Origin: Streptomyces sp. TRM70350
GTDB lineage: Bacteria; Actinomycetota; Actinomycetes; Streptomycetales; Streptomycetaceae
NCBI RefSeq assembly: GCF_019219825.1
Contig: NZ_JAHUXH010000002.1
Coordinates: forward strand, 310,001-374,000
DNA length: 64,000 bases
Reading direction: 5' to 3'
Of the stretch, positions 9,401-17,034 are shown piece by piece. Positions within the stretch are counted from its first letter, which is position 1, and every line of letters starts with the position of its first letter. Both the position numbers and the translations under genes were made by a program. Under the pieces are notes generated by a model that saw nothing but the letters and a program-made list of their open reading frames with translations, was not told where the DNA came from and searched no databases.

Positions 9401-12400
9401 TCGGGGTCGGAGCGCACCAGGCCGTCCATCGCCGCGTCGATGGCCGCGATCCGCCGGCGCAGCTCCTCACGTCGTGCGGTCCAGTCTTCCTCCGCTTCCT
9501 GGAGGGCGCGCACGATTCCGCCGGTCGCGTAGGCCCGCAGTTCGTCGGCGGCGTGTTCGGTGACTCCATTGCCCTCCGCGTCCGCGGCCGGGAAGAGGGC
9601 CAGGAAGTCCTCGACCAGGCGGGCGCCATGGGTGAGTGCCGCGTCGGCGAGGTCCTGGCACCAGCCGGTGGTGCCGAAGAGCGCGGACACCAGCCGGGGC
9701 GCGGGCTGGAGCCGCTCGCCGTCAGCGGTGGTGAGTGCTCCCCGGGCGGCGAGATCGAGCAGATGCGCCGTGTACTGGCGGCGCAGGATCTCGACCGCGG
9801 ACAGATAGCAGCCGGGCGGGACGATGTCGCCCGCGATCATTTCGCGGGGCTCGTCCAGGTAGTACAGGTCCCGGGCGCGCCGCCCACCGAAGGCGACCAC
9901 CAGCGCGTTGCCGGTCTTGCGTCCGGCGCGACCGGCCTGCTGCACGTAGTTCGCGGGCCCCTTCGGCAGCGAGCCGAGGAGTACGGCCGACAAGTCGCCG
10001 ATGTCGATGCCGAGTTCGAGCGTGGGAGTGCAGGACAGCACATTGGGGTCGGTGTAGTGGGTGCCGTCGCGGAAGGTGCGCTCGACGCGCTCGCGCTGCG
10101 GCCGGGTGAGCATGCCCGTGTGCTCGGCCGTCACCACGCGGAAGGCGCCGCCGGTCAGATACAGCCGCCGGTAGTAGTCGCTGACGTAGTCGCGCTCGCG
10201 TGACCCACCGAAGCTCCCGGAGGTACTGGTGATGGTCATCGAGACGTCGTCCTGCGGGGGCCTCAGCACCCCCTGGCAGCGGTAGCGCGGACACGGATGC
10301 CCGTACCAGCGGGTCCTGCGCTCCGGCAGGACGACCTGCTCCCACCCGCAGTCCGGGCAGCTGACGAACGCCTTGTTGACCGAGGCGTCGTCCAGCAGCC
10401 GCACCTGGATGTGCCCCGGCTGCAGCCCGTAGACCTTCGTCGTCCGGTCCTGTGCCGTGCGGACCGCCAGGACGTGATCCTCCGCGAGCACGGGCAGCAG
10501 CCGCCGCAGATACTCGTTGACGCCTGCGACGTCCAGACCGAGGCACCGCCGGGTCCAGTCCTGGTACCAGCCGAGCCGTCCGGTAGCCGCGTCGAAGGTG
10601 GACTTCTCCTTCGGGGCGTCCAGCAGGAACCGGGGCGCGGCCACTCCGTCGGGAAACGCGGGCATCCCGTCGGGCCGACCGCCCCACACCTTGAACCGCG
10701 TGACGCCGGCGTCCCGCATCCACGGCTCCAGCCACCGGTGCCGTACGCCGCCCCGCAGCCTGATGCGTTCCAACAGCCCGCGCATGAACGCCAGATAGCG
10801 GTCGGGTGTGGCCAGGCCGCCGACGGCCAGCAGCTGGCCCGGCAGCGTCAGATGCAGATCGCGGGCCAGAGCGACGATGAGGTCCGGTTCCCGGAGGGCA
10901 ACCTCGGCCGCCACGGTGCGGGTGAGCTCCAGCGTGCGTCCCTGACGCGACCGCAGACCGAACTCCATCACCGTGGCGAACGCCAGCCGCTCACCGATGA
11001 GCTTCCAGGTACGGGCATCGCCGCTGCCCCGCCCGGACAGCAGCCGGTCCACCCCCGGCTCGTCGTGCAGGTCGGGCGGGACGACGGCGGCCAGGGCCTG
11101 GGTGTCGTCGATGGAGTCGAGAACGTTGCCGATCAGGTCGTTGAGCGCCACCGGTTCCGGGGAGTCGGCGAGGGCGTGGGCGAGCAGCGACCTCAGCGAG
11201 AACTTGTAGGACGCGTTGGCGACGTAGCCCGCACGGTGCGCGGCGTCCTGCGTGGAGTCGTTGAACAGCAGCGTCTTGCGCTCTTCTGGTACGAGCGCGA
11301 TGTCCCCGCCGGTGAACAGCTGCGTGACGGTCGCCGAGGCGAGCGCCGCCAGTGCCGTACCGAGGAAGCGGATGCCGTTGTCGGTGTTGCAGGCCGGGCA
11401 CCGGTCGTCGAGGGCCGCCTTGTCGGCGGACTTCTTGTCGGTGATGGCCAGCGCGAACCAGCCGTCCTGCAGTTCCTCGCGGTCGGCGGGCGCCGGAAGT
11501 CGGTACGTGCCCTGTGCGCCGTCCAGGACGACGACGGAGAGTGGATCGACGCCACTGCCCTTGCCCGGGGAGCCCGACGAGGGCCTGGCGCCGGTCAGCG
11601 CGTCGAGCGCCTCGTCCCGCTCGGCGGGGGTGGCGGCGATGAAGTACCGGATACGCCGCTTGTCGCGCCCCACGCCCGCGCGCCACACCCGGTCCTGCGC
11701 CATGACGAGCCGCTGCGGATCGGCTTCCGGTGACAGGGCGGCCCATCCCGACCGCCCGCAGTTGCGGCAGTAGACGGCGGGCAGATGGACGGCGGCGGGG
11801 CGAACCGCGGTGTCCGCCCCCGGCTGGGCCTGCGCACGGCGGGCATCGCCGGACGGCCATCCACCCGACGACCGCTCGTCGTCAGTGCCGTCGAAGCCGT
11901 CGCCGCCGGCAGGTGGCGCGGCCAGCGCGGCACGACGCGCGGCGGTGCGGTCGTCCTCGTACCACCGGAACTCGGGGTTGGGCCCCACGCCCCGCAGCAC
12001 GCGCGTGACGGGCCGCACCCACAGATGGGCCTCGATGTGCAGGAGCGGTCGCGGCCGTTTCTCGTCCGACTCCGGGTCCCGGGCTGCGGACAGCAGTGCC
12101 ACGAAGCGTGAGAGCGCCTGAAGCACCAACCGCGGGTTCTCGCGCGCGGTACGGCCCCACGCGTACCCGAACCGGCTCATGCGGTCCCGCAGTTCCCACT
12201 CGCTGAGTGGCTCTCCGTCGAGCAGGGACAGCACGCCGTGCGTGAAGTCGTGCCGCTTGAGCAGCCTGCCGATCTGGAACGCGTCGAGCCCTCTGCGCCC
12301 GAGAAGCCGCTCCGCGAGTCCGTCGAGGTCGAGCAGATCCGGCCGGGCCTCGATCCCGGGACCGCCCGAGCACTCGATGACCTCCTTCGGCGAGGGCGGC

Positions 12401-13368
12401 TCGGGCAGTTCGTAGTCGATCTCGCCGGTGAACTGCCCCGCGGACATCCGCTCCTCGCCGATCACCGCGTCCGAGGGGAAGGGCATGCCGAAGACCTGCT
12501 CGGCCACGTCGAGGATCGCCCTGTCCCGACCGCCCGGAGCGGCGCCCGGGATGGCGCCTTCACCCAGGGTCGCGGACGTGGCCACGGGACAGATCGTCCC
12601 GAGCGGCCGCCCCGGCCGGCTCTTGCCCGTGGCCGTCGCGAGGCGACGCAGCAGCATCGCGACATCGGTGCCCTGAGCCCCGTCGTACGTGTGGAACTCG
12701 TCCAGCACCACATACGTGATGTCGGCGCCCTCCCACAGTGTCTGGTCCTCACCCCGCTGCAACAGCAGATCGAGCATCTTGTAGTTGGTGATGAGCACGT
12801 CCGGCGGGGAGACCCGCATCTCCTCGCGGCGGGTCATCACCCGCCGGAAGTCGGTGTCGGGCCGGTCGCCGATGTAGAGGCCCGCGGTGACCTGAGCAAG
12901 CTCCGGCTGCGCCAGATACTCGCCGATACGCCCCGCCTGGTCGGTGGCGAGGGCGTTCATGGGGTAGAGAAGCACGGCCCTGACACCGGCCCGCCCGGCG
13001 GCCTTCTCCCGTCGGCAGTGGTCGAGCACGGGCACGAGGAAGGACTCCGTCTTGCCGGACCCCGTCCCTGTGGTGATCAGCGTCGGCCGCGCGGCCCCGC
13101 GCAGGGTGCTGAGCCGCTCCCACGCCTTCGCCTGATGCCGGTAGGGAGGGAAGCCGGGGGTCCATTCGAGGTGCTGCCGCCAGCCGTCGTCGGCGGTGTG
13201 GAAAGGCGTCCGGATCCGCAGGTACGGCCCGCGGAAGATCCCCGTCTCGGGGTGACTCAGGAACCGCTCCAGGGCGAGGCGGGTGTCCGAGTCGGTCAGG
13301 GCGTACGTCGTCGTGAGGTACTGAGTCAGACTGCCGCGCAACTGCGCGGCGGCCAGGGTGGGCCGCAC
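6481..13368 (-). CDS. Giant DEAD/DEAH-box helicase with DUF1998 and C-terminal nuclease-like region (DruE-like)
   Basis: This 2295-aa superfamily-2 helicase has motif I GTGSGKT at 101-107, DEFH at 223-226 and SAT near 265. Its second RecA lobe carries CTPTLELGIDIG and QQAGRAGR (about 1120-1150). Paired cysteines (YCRNCG, CPAC, SCPDCGW, CPACGY) form several zinc-ribbon-like points. The DUF1998/MZB region includes YDRLPGGTGYLHRL and CTCIEKGLDGCHRC (about 1710-1760). After it comes a PDVLFERL...ALYLDGYEFH segment (about 1875-1900), resembling a PD-(D/E)XK or Vsr/DUF559-like core. This order and size recall Druantia DruE and, for the helicase/DUF1998 part, DISARM DrmA+DrmB. GTG 13368 has AAGGAG seven bases upstream. 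It is the first gene of a coupled pair with the RelE-UvrD fusion; no DruH, DruA-D or methylase is adjacent. Confidence 0.88.
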   Translation of the reverse strand: MRPTLAAAQLRGSLTQYLTTTYALTDSDTRLALERFLSHPETGIFRGPYLRIRTPFHTADDGWRQHLEWTPGFPPYRHQAKAWERLSTLRGAARPTLITTGTGSGKTESFLVPVLDHCRREKAAGRAGVRAVLLYPMNALATDQAGRIGEYLAQPELAQVTAGLYIGDRPDTDFRRVMTRREEMRVSPPDVLITNYKMLDLLLQRGEDQTLWEGADITYVVLDEFHTYDGAQGTDVAMLLRRLATATGKSRPGRPLGTICPVATSATLGEGAIPGAAPGGRDRAILDVAEQVFGMPFPSDAVIGEERMSAGQFTGEIDYELPEPPSPKEVIECSGGPGIEARPDLLDLDGLAERLLGRRGLDAFQIGRLLKRHDFTHGVLSLLDGEPLSEWELRDRMSRFGYAWGRTARENPRLVLQALSRFVALLSAARDPESDEKRPRPLLHIEAHLWVRPVTRVLRGVGPNPEFRWYEDDRTAARRAALAAPPAGGDGFDGTDDERSSGGWPSGDARRAQAQPGADTAVRPAAVHLPAVYCRNCGRSGWAALSPEADPQRLVMAQDRVWRAGVGRDKRRIRYFIAATPAERDEALDALTGARPSSGSPGKGSGVDPLSVVVLDGAQGTYRLPAPADREELQDGWFALAITDKKSADKAALDDRCPACNTDNGIRFLGTALAALASATVTQLFTGGDIALVPEERKTLLFNDSTQDAAHRAGYVANASYKFSLRSLLAHALADSPEPVALNDLIGNVLDSIDDTQALAAVVPPDLHDEPGVDRLLSGRGSGDARTWKLIGERLAFATVMEFGLRSRQGRTLELTRTVAAEVALREPDLIVALARDLHLTLPGQLLAVGGLATPDRYLAFMRGLLERIRLRGGVRHRWLEPWMRDAGVTRFKVWGGRPDGMPAFPDGVAAPRFLLDAPKEKSTFDAATGRLGWYQDWTRRCLGLDVAGVNEYLRRLLPVLAEDHVLAVRTAQDRTTKVYGLQPGHIQVRLLDDASVNKAFVSCPDCGWEQVVLPERRTRWYGHPCPRYRCQGVLRPPQDDVSMTITSTSGSFGGSRERDYVSDYYRRLYLTGGAFRVVTAEHTGMLTRPQRERVERTFRDGTHYTDPNVLSCTPTLELGIDIGDLSAVLLGSLPKGPANYVQQAGRAGRKTGNALVVAFGGRRARDLYYLDEPREMIAGDIVPPGCYLSAVEILRRQYTAHLLDLAARGALTTADGERLQPAPRLVSALFGTTGWCQDLADAALTHGARLVEDFLALFPAADAEGNGVTEHAADELRAYATGGIVRALQEAEEDWTARREELRRRIAAIDAAMDGLVRSDPEQDREHRELLAERRATGDLLRELSQTSAHGALVELGLLPNYSLTDTTTQLEATLYWTEEQADGDGDTAGAKKTYRSEVRDYERSRRLSLSELAPGNSFYVNGYKHVVRALDIGGPDRRAWSVWRLCPACGYVRTENAKADTSPCPRCSGREIADAGCVQHVLEPRRVIARDKRDDARVRDDKDERDRRRYSLLTTVDIDPAHLAAGSWRHDTAVFGVDFTRRAVIRTLNLGLDRQDGSSTVPVAGEDVRLNPFHVCTSCGGATADGRPVVDQPHDALTESLAASTRAGAHHLLWCPRRKTLSAGDGQGKGEDIPLLLAHELVTEAVRILLPASVARAKERLASFTAALFVGIAARYGGDPDHIEIAAASMPDGGDANWPRRFLVVYDRLPGGTGYLHRLASADGFREVLLKAREAIESCTCIEKGLDGCHRCLLRRVAATDYDKVSRNEVRHMLDELLGKGGEGWKTSPVAATHAIPLERQAESDLEVMFIDTLKEWARQPAARASADAYTTTAGTYSLDLRLTNSDGTTLSWRVSQQRVLDGTRPDVLFERLDAPGPRLALYLDGYEFHASARHNRLADDAAKRTRLRAEGLRVFQLTYYDVKEWRTRVRDTGYAAAGPADPVWQPYGDQGQRQARDYYAKVRGGLPGELAENIWINPAETLLAYLRSPDADMWLARAEAAVAGLTGTRPQSAAVSGEAVSVQLTAALHGAPPAGQNGPVRVLGALDRSGCHVVAVADGRQKPPAWTAITVLDDSPAAVTDSEAHKERWRAWLYWSNLLQFLERGGGDSAQLTTSQLDGFSTETLAVTGGSGWLASTRIDLEAVGQERDAEAVVEKPVTVETPVTQGGGWGTVLEYLDPDEPGLQLLAVSLATRGVPAPVDGFELDEHGWMAELAWPDRKVGVVLSPRPAEPEPDYEAQDRDRAFAAAGWDVRRASDWTAEELAGRLGVQPSTPDAHRDLQNDGTTQGEPHR

Positions 13369-13585
13369 GACGTACTCCTTCGTCCCAGGTCAGTGTACGG
13401 ATCAACCGTTCAGCCCAACCGTATAGCGGAGCACCGACAGCGTCCCCCGAATCACGACTCACACCGTTCGTTTCAGGGTTCGGTTCTAGCCGGAATTGCG
13501 CTCTTTCGTTACGGAGGATGCCCGCTCACTCTGCGACCAGGGGCGATGGGGGATTCGGCGAGACGAGGGCCGAGGGGGAGCCGCG

Positions 13586-13750
13586 ATGCCGGGCTGGGTC
13601 GACGCCGTCCATGTCGAGATGGGCGCGGTCACGGAAGGGGAGGAGACCGCGAAGGACGCCATCACCGCGCTCGATCTGCTGGGTACGTTGCTGCCCTGGC
13701 GCACGGTCGTGCTCGCGTCCGGGGCCTTCCCGCGTTTTCATGACCAGCCG
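13586..13750 (+). pseudogene. Remnant of a beta-family (T4 beta protein-like) gene
   Basis: One open frame encodes MPGWVDAVHVEMGAV, KDAITALDLLG and LLPWRTVVLASGAFPRF. To my reading this matches the middle of actinobacterial beta-family proteins (Pfam Beta_protein type), in which an aspartate-containing strand is followed by LLPxRxVVLxxGxFP. After FPRF the frame loses any family resemblance, and nothing similar precedes it, so roughly 50 residues of a ~350-residue protein remain. It lies just upstream of the giant helicase, which suggests deletion at the edge of an inserted module. Confidence 0.45.
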
Positions 13751-13910
13751 GACAAACCGTGGAAGGGCTCGGGCAATCCCGAGATGTGGATCAAGGTGGG
13801 GCACGTCGAGCACATGACCTGTGGGGGGGCGAGCTGTTGGCCTGCGGTGAGTGAACCAGGTGCCGGGGTCGCACGTCGTATCTGTGAGGACCGAGTGCGA
13901 GGGAGTGCCC

Positions 13911-14507
13911 GTGAGATGCCGGTATGGAGTGCGGTGGCTGGCCGTGGTGAGCGCCGTGTGTGCGGTGGCGGTTGGATGCGGTACCGCCTCCGAGGGTACG
14001 TCGGGCAGCGACCCGAAGCAGACGGCACCGTCGGCGCCGCCCTCCGTGGTGAGTGACGATCCCGCTCTTTCGGCGGCGGCGGACGAAGTGGACGAGATCG
14101 TCCGTCCCCGCTACGAGGACTGGTACGCGGGTACCGTCCTCGATCACCGAGGCGGCGTGCTGACCGTCTACCGGAAGCCGGGCAGCGACCTGGACAAGGC
14201 CGTTCGTTCCCGGGTCTCCGGAGTGAAGCTGGTGTTCAAGGACGCGGCCATGTCCGAGAAGAGCATGCTGGCCCAAGTCCGGGAGATCCTGGCCGACACC
14301 GAATACTGGCGGGAGCGGGACATCGTCATCACCGGCGGCGGACCGCTGAACGATGGCTCGGGCGTCGGTATCATGACGCGGGCGGGAACGGCCGCGGAAG
14401 CGACGCGGCTGTCGAAGCACTACGACAGCCGCGTCGTGGTGGAGCGGGGGACGGCTGTCGCGGGCCCCGCGGAACCGTTCACACCGTCAACCCCCAGCCC
14501 GGCGTAG
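13911..14507 (+). CDS. Putative secreted lipoprotein
   Basis: This 198-aa protein starts at GTG 13911, with AGGGAG five to six bases upstream. In-frame starts at 13905 and 13851 also exist. The signal peptide RCRYGVRWLAVVSAVCAVAVGCG ends in a VGCG lipobox, so lipid attachment at the cysteine and exposure on the outer membrane face are expected. After a Ser/Pro-rich linker, the mature part contains DEIVRPRYEDWYAGTVLDHRGGVLTVYRKPG and DIVITGGGPLNDGSGVGIMT. This resembles the alpha-lytic protease propeptide fold (a two-strand 'inhibitor-like' repeat), as also seen in the convergent protease gene. I do not recognise a named family. The stop is 20 bp from the convergent protease stop. Confidence 0.65.
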   Translation: MRCRYGVRWLAVVSAVCAVAVGCGTASEGTSGSDPKQTAPSAPPSVVSDDPALSAAADEVDEIVRPRYEDWYAGTVLDHRGGVLTVYRKPGSDLDKAVRSRVSGVKLVFKDAAMSEKSMLAQVREILADTEYWRERDIVITGGGPLNDGSGVGIMTRAGTAAEATRLSKHYDSRVVVERGTAVAGPAEPFTPSTPSPA

Positions 14508-14527
14508 GCCAGGAGCGGTCCGGTGCG

Positions 14528-15844
14528 TCAGAAGTGGACGCCGAGATTGTTGGCGGCCACGGTTACATCCGGGTACCACCAGCGCCAGGAGCAGTTACGG
14601 GTGCTGCTGTTGGGGACGCCGGGGCAGTCGATGATCTGCGAACCGTCATAGGCACTGATGATGCCGCGGGCCACGCCGGCACCGGAGCTGGAGATGGTGT
14701 AGACGGGGCCGCCGCTGTCCCCGTTGCCGATTCCGGAAGCCCGGTTGGCGGCTTCGACCCGGACCATGTTGGTGACCGTGCCGAAACCGCCGATGGTGAT
14801 GGTCTGGTTCACGGCGGCGACCGTGTACCCGCAGATACTGCCGGAGTACGCGCCACCCTGGCAGATCGAGTCGCCGACACGGCTGCTGGAGCCGCTGGTG
14901 ACGAGGCGCCCGGTGTTCGTGTCGCCGTCCGCGATGGACGGACCCTCGTAGACGGCGTTGCCGATGTCGCCGAGGACCAGCTCGGCGTCGCGGGCGGTGT
15001 CCTTCCCGGACAGCACGGTGCCGATGGTGGCGCCGGTGCCTGTCCGCCACGTGGTACCGCCACAGTGCGCGGCCGTGAGGATGTAGCGGGCGGCGCCGTT
15101 GTTGCCCGCGACGCCGAACCCGGTGGTGCACGAACCCTGGGCGGTCCCTGAGCTGTTGTGGATCGTGGCATAGGCGCCACCCCAGTAAGGGGGCGTGTCG
15201 GCGAGCCGGCTGGCCTGGCGGGGGGCTACCCCGAGTGTGATGTCCAGGTCCACGCTCTCGGTGAGGGCGGCGTCGAGGGCGGCCCGGGCCTGGCTGGTCG
15301 GTTCACTGTCGGACTCGACGGCGACCTCGACCCCGTTTCCGTCGGGGCGGGGCCCGACGGAAGTGATCGTCGCACCGTTGACTGAGCCCAGGGAGGCCAA
15401 GCGGTCGGACTCCTGGAGGAGTTGTTCGAGGGTGTACTTCGCCTCTTGGACCTCGACGGTGATTCCGGAACGCTCGATCTGCTTGACGGCCTTGGAGACC
15501 TGCTGCGGAAGCTCTCCGTGCCAGTAGAGGGTGACGGTGCCCGCGGCGGTGTCTATGCGGTCACCGGCGAAACCGGAGCCGCCGAGCGTGTTGGTGACCG
15601 CTTGGATCCGGTCGGCCGCCTTGTTCAACCGCTCCTGGACGGCGAACAGCGCCTCCTGGGTGGCGGGTGTGCCTCCGATGATGTCCGCGTTGGGCGTGGC
15701 GTCGAGGAGACTCTTCGGCTCAGCGGCGCCGGGCTTCGAGGGGGCCGCGGCCGCGGGCACCGCCGCTGCGAGCAAAGCCAGTGCCGTGCAGCCGATGGCC
15801 CAGCCGCCAAGTCTGAAACGATGTCTTGCCGAGCTGATTGGCAC
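14528..15844 (-). CDS. Secreted S1 family (alpha-lytic/streptogrisin-type) serine protease
   Basis: This is a 438-aa preproprotease. GTG 15844 is chosen because a GGAGGA Shine-Dalgarno sits eight bases upstream and a good signal peptide follows directly (WAIGCTALALLAAAVPAAAA). Residues ~40-215 form an alpha-lytic-type propeptide that would fold the enzyme and then be cleaved. The mature domain carries the catalytic His in TAAHCGG, an Asp in the DTARDAELVLGDIGN region and Ser in GNGDSGGPVY, with paired cysteines (CTTGF/AHC; CQGGAYSGSICG; CPGV/CSW). The enzyme is expected to be extracellular. It stands alone, convergent with the lipoprotein gene. Confidence 0.92.
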   Translation of the reverse strand: MPISSARHRFRLGGWAIGCTALALLAAAVPAAAAPSKPGAAEPKSLLDATPNADIIGGTPATQEALFAVQERLNKAADRIQAVTNTLGGSGFAGDRIDTAAGTVTLYWHGELPQQVSKAVKQIERSGITVEVQEAKYTLEQLLQESDRLASLGSVNGATITSVGPRPDGNGVEVAVESDSEPTSQARAALDAALTESVDLDITLGVAPRQASRLADTPPYWGGAYATIHNSSGTAQGSCTTGFGVAGNNGAARYILTAAHCGGTTWRTGTGATIGTVLSGKDTARDAELVLGDIGNAVYEGPSIADGDTNTGRLVTSGSSSRVGDSICQGGAYSGSICGYTVAAVNQTITIGGFGTVTNMVRVEAANRASGIGNGDSGGPVYTISSSGAGVARGIISAYDGSQIIDCPGVPNSSTRNCSWRWWYPDVTVAANNLGVHF

Positions 15845-16026
15845 GTTCGTCCTCCGTGGTATGGCGGGATGTAACGTTTCATCAACCGACTTGCAGATAC
15901 CGCGCGCATCAGCATCATTCGGGGGCACGGAGAGGGTCAACAGTGCTTCGCTGTCACTTACCTGTCAGGCATGTGCTTTCCGCCAATTGCCGTGTGCACG
16001 TCGCCCGTTGAGTCCCTCCGTGCTGG

Positions 16027-16971
16027 TCAGGAGAGACGGTCGCTGCCGGGTTTGTCGCCGACGTAGGCCAGGCGGAAGGTTTTCCGCTCGGGCACCAGCC
16101 GGAAGTACAGCCGTCCCTTGCCCGGCGTCATGCGCCCGTGCCAGGAGAAGCACGCGTCCCGGCCGTTGAGGTCCGGGTCCGGGAAGGTGCACAGGTGGCG
16201 GCGGGACTGTGACTCGGGGGTGATGTGCGGGTTCTGCCAGTCGGGCTCGGGGGAGCGGGCGAGGTCCCAGTGGTCGGCGGCCGTGGACTGGAGGTCGGCG
16301 AGGAGGTCGCGGACAGGACGGAACCACTTCGGGTCGAGGGCGCGCAGGTCGCGGTCGAAGCGGGGCAGGCGCTCCAGGGAGGGCAAGAACTCATCCCAGG
16401 CGTCGAGGAGTTGGGACGGGCCGGTGAGGGAGCTGAGGCCGGTGCCGCGTGCCCACTCCTCGTGTTCGTCGGCCTCGGCGGGAGTGGAGCAGTGCCGGAC
16501 ACGGTCCCGGTCGGACTCGACGTCGTCCTCGCCGACGCGGTTGATGTCGACGTCCAGCCAGGAGGCCGCCCACTTCGGGCTGACGGGCAGGCTGATGGCT
16601 ATCCCGTCCACGAGCTGGGCGGCGCCGATGCCGACGGCGCGGCGGCCGTCGTGGAAGTGCTCGACCTCGGCCGGGTCGTGTCCGGCCGCTTCGAGTACGC
16701 CGCGCAGGGCGCCCGGGGTGCGGTCGCGCAGGCTGAGGATGAGGCGGTGCCGCTCTTTGTTGCGGGGGGTGGCGTTCAGCCACTGCTGGTAGACGTAGCC
16801 GCGGGCGAGTTCGGCCGACTGGAGCGGGCTTTCGGTGACGAGTCCGACGTTCTGCCCCCAGCCCTTGAGGTGCTTCAGCGTGGCCACGAACGTGGCCATG
16901 GCCTCGTCGACCTGTCTCGGGCCCGCGTCGGACTGGCAGGACAGTTCGTTCAGGAATAAGGACAGCGGCAC
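16027..16971 (-). CDS. Unrecognised third gene of the DUF262/AAA cassette
   Basis: This 314-aa protein has no family I can name. It starts at a GTG with GAGGGGG seven bases upstream and reads MPLSLFLNELSCQ. The first third is helical (KHLKGWGQNVGLVTESPLQ). The middle is acidic and rich in Trp and His (AASWLDVDINRVGEDD, WARGTGLSS). The last ~35 residues, FSWHGRMTPGKGRLYF...FRLAYVGDK, look like the C-terminal sheet of RelE-type or 'HigB-like' folds. No transmembrane segment or nuclease motif is evident. It lies 63 bp after the ATPase gene on the same strand. An array of 8-bp repeats lies directly upstream of its ribosome-binding site. Position suggests an effector or partner of the DUF262/ATPase pair. 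Confidence 0.75.
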   Translation of the reverse strand: MPLSLFLNELSCQSDAGPRQVDEAMATFVATLKHLKGWGQNVGLVTESPLQSAELARGYVYQQWLNATPRNKERHRLILSLRDRTPGALRGVLEAAGHDPAEVEHFHDGRRAVGIGAAQLVDGIAISLPVSPKWAASWLDVDINRVGEDDVESDRDRVRHCSTPAEADEHEEWARGTGLSSLTGPSQLLDAWDEFLPSLERLPRFDRDLRALDPKWFRPVRDLLADLQSTAADHWDLARSPEPDWQNPHITPESQSRRHLCTFPDPDLNGRDACFSWHGRMTPGKGRLYFRLVPERKTFRLAYVGDKPGSDRLS

Positions 16972-16981
16972 TACGGACCCC

Positions 16982-17021
16982 CTCAGTGGCTCAGTGGCTC
17001 AGTGGCTCAGTGGCTCAGTGG
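16982..17021. repeat. Five perfect copies of an 8-bp repeat upstream of the third cassette gene
   Basis: CTCAGTGG occurs five times head to tail with no interruption. The array lies between the stop of the DUF3696-type ATPase gene (17035) and the start of the 314-aa gene (16971). On the minus strand it ends about seven bases before the GAGGGGG ribosome-binding site. Arrays of identical short units can change copy number by slippage, which would alter the distance between the genes or the mRNA structure at the start. Confidence 0.9.
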
Positions 17022-17034
17022 CGATGCGCGACGG

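Noticed and set aside
4241..13368. Complete Druantia system
   Set aside because: Only a DruE-like protein is present; no DruA-D, DruH or DruM/F/G is found next to it.
13496..14056. 186-codon plus-strand open frame as an intact gene
   Set aside because: Only residues ~31-85 resemble a known family; the remainder runs out of frame into the lipoprotein promoter and coding region.
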